Shown here: positions 1-8,683 of the stretch, piece by piece | How positions within the stretch are numbered: the first letter of the stretch is position 1 | Layout: each line of letters starts with the position of its first letter | Program-made: the position numbers and the translations under genes | From: PALSA-1440 sp050011195 | Lineage (GTDB): Bacteria > Verrucomicrobiota > Verrucomicrobiia > Limisphaerales > UBA8199 | Direction of reading: 5' to 3' | Length of the DNA: 64,000 nucleotides | Assembly: GCA_050011195.1 (NCBI GenBank) | Contig: JBEKJO010000007.1 | Location: 8,304-72,303 of the forward strand | Notes under the pieces: generated by a model | What the model was told of the DNA's origin: nothing | The model's input: the letters and a program-made list of their open reading frames with translations, nothing else | Database searches by the model: none

Positions 1-1
1 C

Positions 2-3000
2 GGACTGCTCGCGCTGATGGTTTCCCGGGGCTGCAGCATGTTCATGGAGGGCATCGAGGAACTCAAGGGGATGACGGGCAAATGGGAAAGCGCCATCTGC
101 CTGATCTCGGCGCTGGCCGCGGGTCTGCTGCTGGGCCTCGACGGGTTCATGTGGAAGGAGTCGGTCGTCGTCAACCGCATCGCCGTCACCAGCGTGCCGT
201 GGTATCTGGCCGTGCTGATCTGCCTGCTGCGGTGGATTTACGCGCCCCACCAGTTGCGTTACGCCTACTGGGCCGCCTTCCTGTTCGGGCTTTGTATCAC
301 CCTGCATCAAAGCCTCATTGTCGCCGCGCTGGGCATCGAGGTGGCCATCGCCGCGGGCAATCCGCGGCTGGGCCGGGATGCCTTCCTGGGCAATTTTATC
401 ATTTATTTGGGGGACTACGTCATCCTGATGCTGACTGGCGACCACATGTTCCACAATATTGGGGCGAAGCCCGGATTACTATTCCTCTTCAACGTTATCG
501 GGATCGGGTCGCTGGTCGCCAGCATCTGGCTGGCCGTCCGGACCAAGGGCCTGGGGACCTACTGGAAGCCGGTGCTGATCATGGCCGGGCTCTGGGTGCT
601 GGGGGTTTCGTTCTACCTTTACATGGCGGTTTCGGGCATGACCAATCCGCCGATGCAGTGGGGCTACCCCCGCACGGTGGAGGGGTTCTTCCATGCGATC
701 AGCCGCGGCCAGTACGAACAGCCCAACCCGACCAACCTGATCACGGAGCCGGGCCGGTATCTCAGCCAGTTGGGCATGCTCATTGAAGGCGCCGCCGATG
801 AGTTCAACTGGGTGTATCTGTTTATCGCGCTGGTGCCCTTCGTGTTCTTCTTCAAGATGCAGAAGCGCGAGCGCGCCTGGATCATCACCCTCACCGCCAT
901 GTATATCTGCCTGGGCGCGCTGCTGCTGATGCTGCTCAATCCCTCGCCTGACAAGGCCTCGGCCGACCTCAACAAGGTTTTCTTGTGCTCATCCCACACG
1001 ATCGTGGCCTGCCTGATCGGCTACGGCCTGGCCCTGACGGCCGCTTTCATGGCCACTCATTACCAGAAATTCCGGTTTTGGGGCCTGGCGGGGGGCATTG
1101 TCGGGGTGGTGCTGGCCCTGTTTTGCCTGTGGGATGCGACCGGCAAACACTACTTTGGTCCTGCCGGTGTGATCGGCTTCTCCGAGTTGCCCTGGTGGAT
1201 CGCCCGGGCCTTTGCCCCGAATCAATACGGCCTGCCCATTTACGCCAACCTTCTGCTGGTCGCCATCGCGTTTGCTTTCGTTCTGGCGCTGATCGTCTAT
1301 CGCCAGCGTGGCCCCCTGTTTATCACGCTGGGCCTCTTTGCCGCCATGCCGCTTTACTCCGGCCTGGCCCACTTCTTCGACAGCGACCAGCGCGACCACT
1401 GGTTCGGCTACTGGTTTGGCCATGACATGTTTACCCCGCCGTTCAAAGGGGCGGACGGCAAACCGCTCTATCCGGAGATGACCAAGGACGCGGTGCTCTA
1501 CGGGGGCACCGATCCCGGCCGCTTCTGCCCGACCTACACGATCTTCTGCGAGAGCTTCACGCCGCACCAGTGCCAGCCGGCGCAGGACCAGCACTTCGAC
1601 CGGCGCGATGTCTATATCATCACCCAGAACGCTTTGGCCGATGGCACCTATTTGTGCTACATCCGCGCGCATTACAACCGCAGCACGCAGATTGATCCGC
1701 CGTTCTTCAGCGAACTGCTCCGCGCGGCGCTCAAGGACAAGGATTATCAGACCAACCTGCTGGCCCGGGCGGTGGCGCCGCTGGACCGGTTTTTTGAGGC
1801 CCTGGGCGCCCGGGTGGAAAAGCGCCGGCGCACTTACACGTCGTGGTTTGCTGACAAGGACTTTATCGACCTGCCCGCCTTTGCGGCCAAGTTGCGTCCC
1901 GGCCCGCAACAGGACCCGCTCTCGAAGTACTTGTATGAGAACCTCAGCCCGCAAACCCAGCGGCTTCTCTCGGCGCGGGGCGACCCGGCGCGCTTGCGCC
2001 GCAGCCTGGCCCAGGACCTGAACCCGCTGCTGGAACGCGAACTCAAGATCAAGCAGCAACTCAAGGCCAAGAAGGAGGAGAAGGACGCGGTGGACCAGGA
2101 AATCGCCGACGGCAACTCGTCCGTCCGTCTGGGCAGGAAGCAGTATCAGCTTGGCTCCGAGATCGCCGAGCTATCCAAGACCGGCTCGTTGTACGAGCCG
2201 GAGCGGTTCAAGCAGGTGCCGCTTTCGGAATACCTAACCGATTTCATCAAGGAAAACCCGCAGAGTTGGACCCGCATCCGGCTCAACCGGCTGCTGCTGG
2301 AAGCGGCTTACCCGAAGGAGATTGCCCGGAGCCTGGGCGGAGTTTACCCGGACCGCGAAATCTACTCGGCGACGCCCGACGATTCGCAGCGCTGCTTCCA
2401 GGAATACATGGCCGATGCCCAACGGCGCATGCAGGCCAACCAGTTGAAGCCGGGGGAGGACGTGAAGATCATCGAAAACCGGGTGCAGGTCTCCGGCCAG
2501 GTGGCCGTGATGAACATCAACGGCCTGCTGACCAAGGTGATCTTCGATCACAATCCCAAAAGCGAGTTCTTCGTGGAAGAAAGCTTCCCGCTGGATTGGA
2601 TGTATCCCCACCTGACGCCCTTCGGCATTATCATGAAGGTCAACCGGCAGCCGCTGCCGTCGCTGACGGAAGACATCCTCCAAAGAGACCACGAGTTCTG
2701 GAAGCAATTCTCCAAACGGCTGACCGGTGACATCATTGATTACGATACCCCTGTGAAGCAGATCACCGATTGGATCGAGAAGACCTACCTGCGCCACGAT
2801 CTCAACGGCTTTACCGGCGACCGCCGGTTCCTCCACGATGACGACGGCCAGAAGTCCTTTTCCAAGCTGCGCAGTTCCATCGGCGGCATCTATGCCTGGC
2901 GCCTCACCCAGGCCCCGCCGGAATATCGTCCCAAATCCAACGCCGAGTATCAACAGTTGCTCAAGGAAGCCGAGTTCACTTTCCGCCAGGCCTTCGCGTT

Positions 3001-3796
3001 TTGCCCGTACAGCCCCGAGGCCGTGTTCCGGTACTGCCAACTGCTGTTGCAATTGAATCGCTTCGAGGACGCCCTGCTGATAGCGCAGACCTGCCTGAAG
3101 CTGGACCCTTACAACGGCCAGGTCATAGGTCTGGTGAACAGCATCCAGGGTTACGATCAGGGTTACAAGAAGCAGACGGCGGGGATCGAGCAGGCCCGAA
3201 CCGCGTTCCAGCACATGGAAGATGAGGTGCGGAAGAACCCCGCGAACTTTCAGGCGGCCTTCGATCTGGCCGGGGCTTGCCTCCAATTGAAGCAAACCGA
3301 CCGTGCGGTGCAGGTCCTGGACGGGGTGCTCAAGTCTCCCCAGGTTAACGTCAGCGCCCTACGGGGCCTGCTCACGGCGTACACCAGCTTCGGCTACCGC
3401 CCCGGGCTGCAGGGGACGGTGGACAAGCTCGAGACCTTGGAGCGCGCCAATCCCACGAATATCGATGCCAATGCCGTGCTGGCCGCCGCCCAGGCCTACG
3501 CGGCGCTGCAAAACGCGCCCAAACTCGAGGCGGCGCTGGAAAAGCTGACCAAAGTCATGCCCGAAAGCCCCGAGGCCTGGTACGACTTAGCGGCCTTAAA
3601 GGCCAGCTTCGGCAAACCGGCGGAGGCCCTGACGGCGCTCCGCCAGGCATTGGATTTGAGCGCCAAGCGGCTGCAGCACGATCCCAAGGCGCGCGATTTG
3701 CTCGCCAACGCCAGGAAAGAAGATCGCTTCGCGCCGCTGCGACAACTGCCCGAGTTCCAGAAGCTGGTAACGCCGCAGCCCAAGCTCGAAGAGTAA
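2..3796 (+). CDS. DUF2723/TMEM260-type membrane protein with C-terminal TPR region (5' end outside window)
   Basis: The frame is open to the left window edge, so the true N-terminus is missing; an internal ATG lies at 17. About ten hydrophobic segments fill the first 460 visible residues, in the style of the PMT-like glycosyltransferase/DUF2723 (TMEM260) family. Conserved-looking patches are WKESVVVNRIAVTSVPW near the start and DKASADLNKVFLCSSH near residue 310. A hydrophilic central region includes a Lys/Glu-rich stretch around 670-700 that may be coiled coil. From about residue 970 to the end are TPR-like helical pairs (for example FRQAFAFCPYSPEAVFRYC and PESPEAWYDLAALKASFGKP). Inferred role: inner-membrane glycan or lipid-linked sugar transfer, substrate unknown. 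It is convergent with the next gene. Confidence 0.75.
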   Translation, partial: GLLALMVSRGCSMFMEGIEELKGMTGKWESAICLISALAAGLLLGLDGFMWKESVVVNRIAVTSVPWYLAVLICLLRWIYAPHQLRYAYWAAFLFGLCITLHQSLIVAALGIEVAIAAGNPRLGRDAFLGNFIIYLGDYVILMLTGDHMFHNIGAKPGLLFLFNVIGIGSLVASIWLAVRTKGLGTYWKPVLIMAGLWVLGVSFYLYMAVSGMTNPPMQWGYPRTVEGFFHAISRGQYEQPNPTNLITEPGRYLSQLGMLIEGAADEFNWVYLFIALVPFVFFFKMQKRERAWIITLTAMYICLGALLLMLLNPSPDKASADLNKVFLCSSHTIVACLIGYGLALTAAFMATHYQKFRFWGLAGGIVGVVLALFCLWDATGKHYFGPAGVIGFSELPWWIARAFAPNQYGLPIYANLLLVAIAFAFVLALIVYRQRGPLFITLGLFAAMPLYSGLAHFFDSDQRDHWFGYWFGHDMFTPPFKGADGKPLYPEMTKDAVLYGGTDPGRFCPTYTIFCESFTPHQCQPAQDQHFDRRDVYIITQNALADGTYLCYIRAHYNRSTQIDPPFFSELLRAALKDKDYQTNLLARAVAPLDRFFEALGARVEKRRRTYTSWFADKDFIDLPAFAAKLRPGPQQDPLSKYLYENLSPQTQRLLSARGDPARLRRSLAQDLNPLLERELKIKQQLKAKKEEKDAVDQEIADGNSSVRLGRKQYQLGSEIAELSKTGSLYEPERFKQVPLSEYLTDFIKENPQSWTRIRLNRLLLEAAYPKEIARSLGGVYPDREIYSATPDDSQRCFQEYMADAQRRMQANQLKPGEDVKIIENRVQVSGQVAVMNINGLLTKVIFDHNPKSEFFVEESFPLDWMYPHLTPFGIIMKVNRQPLPSLTEDILQRDHEFWKQFSKRLTGDIIDYDTPVKQITDWIEKTYLRHDLNGFTGDRRFLHDDDGQKSFSKLRSSIGGIYAWRLTQAPPEYRPKSNAEYQQLLKEAEFTFRQAFAFCPYSPEAVFRYCQLLLQLNRFEDALLIAQTCLKLDPYNGQVIGLVNSIQGYDQGYKKQTAGIEQARTAFQHMEDEVRKNPANFQAAFDLAGACLQLKQTDRAVQVLDGVLKSPQVNVSALRGLLTAYTSFGYRPGLQGTVDKLETLERANPTNIDANAVLAAAQAYAALQNAPKLEAALEKLTKVMPESPEAWYDLAALKASFGKPAEALTALRQALDLSAKRLQHDPKARDLLANARKEDRFAPLRQLPEFQKLVTPQPKLEE

Positions 3797-3808
3797 CGCG
3801 AAGGCAGG

Positions 3809-3869
3809 GCGCCGGTCTGTTGCCGGCCTGGACCCATTCGGACCGTGTAAGCCGGCAACATGCCGGCGC
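3809..3869. repeat. Inverted repeat between convergent genes (possible bidirectional terminator or dispersed repeat)
   Basis: Arms 3809-3827 and 3851-3869 are complementary at 17 of 19 positions, separated by 23 bases. The element sits 13 bases after the stop of the upstream gene and 19 bases before the stop of the convergent PEBP gene. There is no clear T-run, so a Rho-independent terminator is not proven. The composition resembles the other palindromic elements scattered through this window. Confidence 0.55.
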
Positions 3870-3887
3870 TCCGGTCGCGCGGGGCGG

Positions 3888-4445
3888 CTATTTCCTTTGG
3901 TAGGCGCCCATTAATTGAGCTTGGGCGAGGAGGTGGTTCTCCATCGCGCGCTCGAGGTCCTTCTTCGTTAATCCGGGTTTCAGATCCAGCAGCGAGTCGA
4001 GGGCGTAGAGCTTGAAGAAGTAGCGATGGGGTTTGCCGGGGGGTGGACAGGGGCCGCCATAGCCGAGATGCTTGAAGTCGTTGAGGCCCTGTTTGGCGCC
4101 GCCCGCAACGTATTGGCCTTTGGCAAGGTCCTCGGGCAACTCGCTCACACTCGCGGGCACATCGTAAAGGACCCAGTGGACCCACGTGCCGGACGGCGCG
4201 TCCGGGTCGTCCACGATCAAGGCGAGGCTCTTGGCCCCGGCCGGCACGCCGCTCCACTTCAGCGGCGGAGAAACATTCCTGGCATCACAAGTGTATTTGG
4301 CGGGGATCGCCGCGCCCTCGGTAAAAGCAGTGCTGGTCAGTTGCATGTGGTCTGTTCCGGCTTTTTCAGCCGCCCTGGAGTCTGCCACAGCCAGGCCGAA
4401 TAGGAAACAGAAAACGGCGGCGGTTGGGATGCAAAAGATTCTCAT
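3888..4445 (-). CDS. YbhB/YbcL-family PEBP-like protein, secreted
   Basis: 185 residues. Residues 1-26 form a signal peptide (MRIFCIPTAAVFCFLFGLAVA then DSRAAE). The rest matches bacterial phosphatidylethanolamine-binding-like proteins (Raf kinase inhibitor-like): FTEGAAIPAKYTCDARNVSPPL, the pocket motif DDPDAPSGTWVHWVLYD, and YGGPCPPPGKPHRYFFKLYA. Length minus signal fits the family (about 155-160). The physiological ligand of bacterial YbhB/YbcL proteins is uncertain; the export signal suggests a periplasmic location. It stands alone on the minus strand, convergent with the DUF2723 gene. Confidence 0.9.
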   Translation of the reverse strand: MRIFCIPTAAVFCFLFGLAVADSRAAEKAGTDHMQLTSTAFTEGAAIPAKYTCDARNVSPPLKWSGVPAGAKSLALIVDDPDAPSGTWVHWVLYDVPASVSELPEDLAKGQYVAGGAKQGLNDFKHLGYGGPCPPPGKPHRYFFKLYALDSLLDLKPGLTKKDLERAMENHLLAQAQLMGAYQRK

Positions 4446-4485
4446 AGGTTCCGGGGACGGTGGTGGGGCGGTCCAGGGCTGGTTT

Positions 4486-4653
4486 TCATTCGTGGACGCG
4501 GACCAGTGTCTTCACGGAACGGTTGCCTGAGGCCATGGACCGGAACAGCATCGGCCACGCGCTTTGGATTCGCGCCTCGCCCGTTTGCAGGGGGGGCGGC
4601 GCGACGTTTTCCACTCGAATATATTTCTTCCCGTGGAGAACAGCGGCTCTCAT
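4486..4653 (-). pseudogene. 5' stub of a zinc-type alcohol dehydrogenase gene
   Basis: A 55-residue reading frame begins MRAAVLHGKKYIRVENVAPP and continues PLQTGEARIQ, the typical N-terminus of medium-chain zinc-dependent dehydrogenases (threonine/sorbitol dehydrogenase type). After about residue 30 the similarity stops: the expected cysteine-containing catalytic zinc motif is absent and the frame ends after VKTLVRVHE. I read it as a decayed remnant left by a deletion. A short functional peptide is unlikely. Confidence 0.5.
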
Positions 4654-4766
4654 AGCGGGTAGTGTATAACGACACGTGCCCGCCAAGGGAAGAAAAGTTT
4701 TAATCGGGTCGGCTGAGCCGGGCCTCGGAGAAAGGGCGAGCGGGCCGCCGCGCTCCAGAGGCGGCC

Positions 4767-5690
4767 TCAAGATGGCCCGGACCGGGATCGCAGGCGATTA
4801 AGGCCGTAACTTCCCGCCAGGACCACCAGCACCGCCAGAATGATCCACCCCGGATTCCGGGGCTGAGCCGCAACGGGAGCCGCCGCCGCGACCGGGGCCG
4901 CAGGCGGGTTCATTTCCTTCGCCATAGGCACTTCCGGCACAGCTTTGGGGTTGGCCGCCAGTTGCGGCCTGGGCGATTCCGCCCCCTTGGAATTCGCCGC
5001 CATCCGCGCCTCGCGCTTGGCCTGTTCCTCAGCCACGATGCGCCGGGTTTCCTCCCGGATCGGCTCGAGGTTGACGGGCCGGGCGTTCCACTCGATGCCA
5101 TACTGGTGATAGCCCTGGCTCATGAATACATAAACGTCCAAAGCGTGCCGCGCATTGAGGTCGGGCTCGGGAATGCCGCAATACTTGCGAATCGCGTACC
5201 GCCAGCTTTCGATGTCGGCCTCGGTGGTGCCGTCCGGCTTGGGGTTCGCGTCGTAAAGCTGGCGCAGCAAAGCCGCCCCGCCGCGGATGTTCTGGAAGGC
5301 GTCCTGTTTCAACTCGTCCGGGGTCATGCCGATCAGCGCCGCCGCCTCGATCAGGCTGTCGCCGAAATACGGGTTGTCCCAAAGCGACATGATGCCGTAG
5401 GGCCGAGGCATGCCGTTTTCCGGCGAGACGGTCTCCCCCGGGGGCCAGGTCAACTGCTCCCAGCGCGTCTCGGCGAAAGCGACGCCTTTGAGAATGTCGG
5501 CCGGCACATTGAATTCCTGGGCGGCCTGGTCGAACAGGGCGGGGTAGTTGGCGGCTGTCATCCTGGCGGTGTACTCGGCAATCGCCGCCTCGCGCTTCAA
5601 ATCCTCCGCCGTTTTCACCGTATCCGCCGCGCCGGCAATTCTGGCCGCGAGAAAGGCGAGCGCCAGAGAAAAACGTGCGATTCTCTTCAT
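4767..5690 (-). CDS. Secreted lysozyme/transglycosylase-like protein with C-terminal membrane anchor
   Basis: 307 residues from the ATG at 5690. Residues 1-21 are a signal peptide ending in AGA. Residues 40-190 resemble a lysozyme-like/SLT fold: VPADILKGVAFAETRWEQL with a candidate catalytic Glu in AETRW, followed by RPYGIMSLWDNPYFGDSL. A Pro/Ala-rich linker (about 235-280) leads to a hydrophobic segment (GWIILAVLVVLAGSYGLN) and an Arg-rich tail, so the enzyme may stay anchored to the membrane while acting on peptidoglycan. The stop of the upstream U32 gene (5714) lies 23 bases before this start, so the two may be co-transcribed. The exact family is uncertain. Confidence 0.6.
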   Translation of the reverse strand: MKRIARFSLALAFLAARIAGAADTVKTAEDLKREAAIAEYTARMTAANYPALFDQAAQEFNVPADILKGVAFAETRWEQLTWPPGETVSPENGMPRPYGIMSLWDNPYFGDSLIEAAALIGMTPDELKQDAFQNIRGGAALLRQLYDANPKPDGTTEADIESWRYAIRKYCGIPEPDLNARHALDVYVFMSQGYHQYGIEWNARPVNLEPIREETRRIVAEEQAKREARMAANSKGAESPRPQLAANPKAVPEVPMAKEMNPPAAPVAAAAPVAAQPRNPGWIILAVLVVLAGSYGLNRLRSRSGPS

Positions 5691-5713
5691 ATACACGCTT
5701 GAACTTATAGGCC

Positions 5714-8683
5714 CTATGCCCGCGTCGGCGAGCCAATCTGGCCGCGGGTGACGCCGAGCTGATTCAGCAGTTTCAATTCCCGCCAGAGCTGCGAGCCAGT
5801 GATTTCGCCGCGCAGCAACTGGCGGTATCTTGCAATCGTCTGCGCGGCCTGGTCGGGGGTTTCGTTGAGGAATTCGATTCGGAAATGGCGCACGCCCAGG
5901 GTTAACATGCGGGAGACATAATCGGCGCCGGTCTGGGCCAGGGCGTTGAAGACGGTGTTGCGGCAGCCGGCGTCCACCTTGACCGGGTGTTCCGCGCCCA
6001 CGCGGTCGCGCAGCTTCAAATCGTGCCGGTCGCACGGGCGTCCGCAGTTCGTGTAGTCGGTGCCGCTCGAGAGAAAGGCGCAGAAGACGCAATGCTCCAT
6101 GTGAAACATGGGGATATGCTGGTGGATAGTGACCTCGAACCACTCCGGCGGCGCGGCCCGCAAGAGCGCCTCAAGTTGGGTGAAGTTCAAATCGTAGGAG
6201 GCGGTGACGCGCTCCAGGCCGAACCGGGTCTTGAAATAATCAGCCGCAAGCCGGTTGGCAATGTTGAGCGAGTAATCGCCAATGCAGCGGTCGTTCGCAA
6301 AGAAGTTCAGATGGTCGTAGTTGCGGACCAGGTAGCCGTCGGCCTCGCTGGACCGGACTTGCTTGAGCGTCCACTCCTCGCCCAGCTTGAACACTCGCGG
6401 CGGAGCGACGAAGCATTCGGACGGCGCAGTCCGGAGCGCGGAATTGCGGCAGCGCGTGACCGCCTCGCGACACTTCTTGGGGTCCTCGAACTCACAGTAG
6501 AGCGTCTCCACGCCGCATTGCAGGGCGGCATCGAGCTGCGCGAGGTTGCGCACCAAAACGATCAAGTGCGGAATGCGGAGTGCGGAATGCGGAATCGAAG
6601 ACCCCTCACCCGCCCTAAAGGGCCCCCTTTCCATGAACCCTGATTCGCCAGAGAGCAGGCCACGAGGCTCCCTCTCCCCTTCCGAAGGGGAGAGGGCCGG
6701 GGAGAGGGGTCCGTCTTCGCCTGGGGGTTCAGGGGCGCAAAGCGCGTCAAACAGTCGGGGTGTTCTCTCCCCATCTGATGCGGAGAGGGAAGGGGTGAGG
6801 GGGCTGTCGTGAGTTCCCTGGTCCACCCCGATCCCAGCGTCCGGCTCAGAAGTCCTGAGGCTCCATCGCTTCGGTTGGGCGCGCTGGCTCTCCAGCTCCC
6901 GCACCGCCTCGCGGCGCAGGCGGTTCAGCTCGCTGACGGGCAGCAGAACGTCGCCGGCCAGGGAGTTCTTCAGCTCGCCCAGTTTGAACGGTGTGCCGCC
7001 CAATCGCCCGAGGTGCTCCCGCAGCCGGTCGGTGGTGAGCGGGTGCTTTTCGGCCCGGGCGAGCGGCATCGTCGAGTCGAGGCGGACCACGTGGCCGAGA
7101 TCGTCGCGGGCGATAAGGGTGAGCGGCTGGCCGGCCAGGCCATGGACTTCCATCAGGATCGGGCGCTGGAATTTTGGCGTGTCGCCGGCAAAACTCTGGC
7201 GCAGGCGACGGTCCAGTTCGGGGTCGCTCGTCTTCCAGAGCTTGTCGCCAACGTGAATGCGCTTGAAATCGAGGTCGCCCCGGCCGAAGCTGAGTTCAGC
7301 AAGCCGGCTGATTCGGCCTTCGGACGTTGGACTTCGGCCCTCGGACTTCGGATTTCGGACTTCATATACCCTGCCCCCTTGTTCCTCCTCCTCGGGATGG
7401 CCGGCGTCGAAGACAATGCCGTCGCCCGGCTTAAGCGGGCCTTGGAGAGTGACACAGACACACTCGCCCTCGATCCGCGCTACTTCGCCCAGGAAGACGC
7501 CGCGCTTCTTGCCGAAACGGCCATGGACGAGTTGCTGGTTATTGGTGCCGCGAAACCACCCAGTGTGAAGCCCGCGCGAGAAGGCCATCTCCATGTCGTA
7601 ACGGTCGTGGTTGGTGACTGCTGATTGGTAATTGGTGACTGATAACTGGTGACTGGTGACTGATAACTGGTGACTGGTGACTGATAACTGGTGACTGGTG
7701 ACTGGTGCTTCGCCGCCCGGCACGGGCAAGGCGGCCCCCAACTGGTCCAGCGCCTTGCGATAGATGCGGGTGATGTTGGCGACGTATTCGGGCGATTTGA
7801 GCCGCCCTTCAATCTTCAAAGAGGCCACGCCGATCCGAACCAAATCCGGCAGGACCTCCAGCCCGGCCAGGTCTTGCGGACTGAGCAGGTACTTCCGGTC
7901 GCCGAGCGGGACGAGTTGGCCGTCGGCCACCAGCTCGTAAGGCAGGCGGCAGGCCTGGGCGCACTCGCCACGATTGGCCGAACGGCCCCCCAGCGCCTCG
8001 CTCGTCAGGCATTGCCCGGAGTAAGCGACACAGAGCGCACCGTGAATGAAAACCTCCAGAGGGAGGGGAAGAGGCGCAGTTGAGAGTTGATAGTGGGAGA
8101 GTTGATGGTGGGGGAGTTGATAGTGGGCGAGTTGGAAGGCCTGGATGGCTTCAATTCCCTTGAGCGAGCATTCCCGGGCGAGGACGACGCGGTTGCAGCC
8201 GAGGTCGCGGGCAAACTCGACGCCGGCGGCGCTGGTGATGGTCATTTGGGTCGAACCGTGAATCGGGAAATCGGGAGAATGCTGCCGAATCAACCGGCAG
8301 ATACCGGCATCCTGGACGACCGCGGCATCCACCCCGGCCGCGATCATCGCCCGCACGTATTGCCCGGCGTCGGCCATCTCGTTCTCGAAGACGAGGATGT
8401 TGAAAGTGACATAACCTTTCACGCCCCGCCGGTGCAGAAATTTCATCAGTCCGGGCAAGTCGGCCTCGGTGAAGTTGTTGGCCCTCATGCGGGCGTTGAA
8501 TTTCTCCAACCCGAAATAGATCGCGTCCGCGCCGTTCTCGACGGCGGCCCGGGCGCATTCCCAATCGCCTGCCGGCGCGACCAGCTCGGGCAAGCGGGCG
8601 GGCGGGCGCGGCGCGCGGCGCAATTCCGGGGCCGAAGCGCTCCGGTCCGGCGCGGCCACGGGACTGTTCTGATTACTGTGCAT
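5714..8683 (-). CDS. Peptidase U32 family protein (RlhA/DUF3656-like), carrying several in-frame repeat inserts
   Basis: 989 residues from the ATG at 8683 (an in-frame TTG at 8689 is possible). The N-terminal U32 domain is clear: LPELVAPAGDWECARAAVE, ADAIYFGLEKFNARMRA, and GSTQMTITSAAGVEF. The family signature lies around EVFIHGALCVAYSGQC, followed by the cysteine-rich GECAQACRLPYE. A second catalytic-like half near the C-terminus has HMEHCVFCAFLSSG, TNCGRPCD and RNTVFNALAQTGADYV. The architecture matches U32 proteins with DUF3656; E. coli RlhA makes 5-hydroxycytidine in 23S rRNA, but that role here is only inferred. The protein is longer than usual (RlhA is about 650) because repeats are translated at about residues 184-203, 324-355, 436-456 and 624-706. 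Confidence 0.85.
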   Translation of the reverse strand: MHSNQNSPVAAPDRSASAPELRRAPRPPARLPELVAPAGDWECARAAVENGADAIYFGLEKFNARMRANNFTEADLPGLMKFLHRRGVKGYVTFNILVFENEMADAGQYVRAMIAAGVDAAVVQDAGICRLIRQHSPDFPIHGSTQMTITSAAGVEFARDLGCNRVVLARECSLKGIEAIQAFQLAHYQLPHHQLSHYQLSTAPLPLPLEVFIHGALCVAYSGQCLTSEALGGRSANRGECAQACRLPYELVADGQLVPLGDRKYLLSPQDLAGLEVLPDLVRIGVASLKIEGRLKSPEYVANITRIYRKALDQLGAALPVPGGEAPVTSHQLSVTSHQLSVTSHQLSVTNYQSAVTNHDRYDMEMAFSRGLHTGWFRGTNNQQLVHGRFGKKRGVFLGEVARIEGECVCVTLQGPLKPGDGIVFDAGHPEEEEQGGRVYEVRNPKSEGRSPTSEGRISRLAELSFGRGDLDFKRIHVGDKLWKTSDPELDRRLRQSFAGDTPKFQRPILMEVHGLAGQPLTLIARDDLGHVVRLDSTMPLARAEKHPLTTDRLREHLGRLGGTPFKLGELKNSLAGDVLLPVSELNRLRREAVRELESQRAQPKRWSLRTSEPDAGIGVDQGTHDSPLTPSLSASDGERTPRLFDALCAPEPPGEDGPLSPALSPSEGEREPRGLLSGESGFMERGPFRAGEGSSIPHSALRIPHLIVLVRNLAQLDAALQCGVETLYCEFEDPKKCREAVTRCRNSALRTAPSECFVAPPRVFKLGEEWTLKQVRSSEADGYLVRNYDHLNFFANDRCIGDYSLNIANRLAADYFKTRFGLERVTASYDLNFTQLEALLRAAPPEWFEVTIHQHIPMFHMEHCVFCAFLSSGTDYTNCGRPCDRHDLKLRDRVGAEHPVKVDAGCRNTVFNALAQTGADYVSRMLTLGVRHFRIEFLNETPDQAAQTIARYRQLLRGEITGSQLWRELKLLNQLGVTRGQIGSPTRA
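6566..6810. repeat. Repeat cluster read through inside the U32 gene
   Basis: Three elements adjoin: a short tandem run of GTGCGGAATGCGGA type (6566-6597), a palindrome with a CCTCTCCCCTTCC core (6671-6695), and a related arm with CTCTCCCC/GGGGTGAGGG (about 6765-6810). On the gene strand they read as SIPHSALRIPHL, LSPALSPSEGERE and SPLTPSLSASDGER. They fall between the two halves of the U32 protein and keep the frame open for about 82 residues. The sequence style is that of intergenic repeats, not of a protein domain. Confidence 0.75.
7315..7375. repeat. Degenerate tandem repeat (TTCGGACTTCGG type) inside the U32 gene
   Basis: Imperfect short repeats of the unit TTCGG(A/C)(C/T)TTCGG. They are translated on the minus strand as NPKSEGRSPTSEGRIS. 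The run is in frame with the U32 protein and looks like repeat-derived filler in a loop of the protein. Confidence 0.65.
7617..7710. repeat. 21-bp tandem repeat inside the U32 gene
   Basis: About four copies of a 21-bp unit (TGACTGATAACTGGTGACTGG) run head to tail. Because 21 is a multiple of three, the U32 frame stays open and the protein gains a heptad TSHQLSV repeated three times, then a degenerate copy. A related but degenerate run lies at 8074-8131 in the same gene, and a similar GACTGGGGACTGG run lies in queA at 52462-52530. Confidence 0.9.

Noticed and set aside
989..2059. Long open frame antisense to the DUF2723 gene (likewise minus-strand frames at 15887-17455, 42917-44491 and 47995-49857)
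   Set aside because: These lie opposite clear genes, have biased Arg/Gly/Val-rich composition and match no family; they are by-products of high GC and codon bias.
7617..7710. CRISPR-like appearance of the tandem repeat
   Set aside because: The unit repeats head to tail at 21 bp with no unique spacers and lies inside a coding frame; no cas genes are present.
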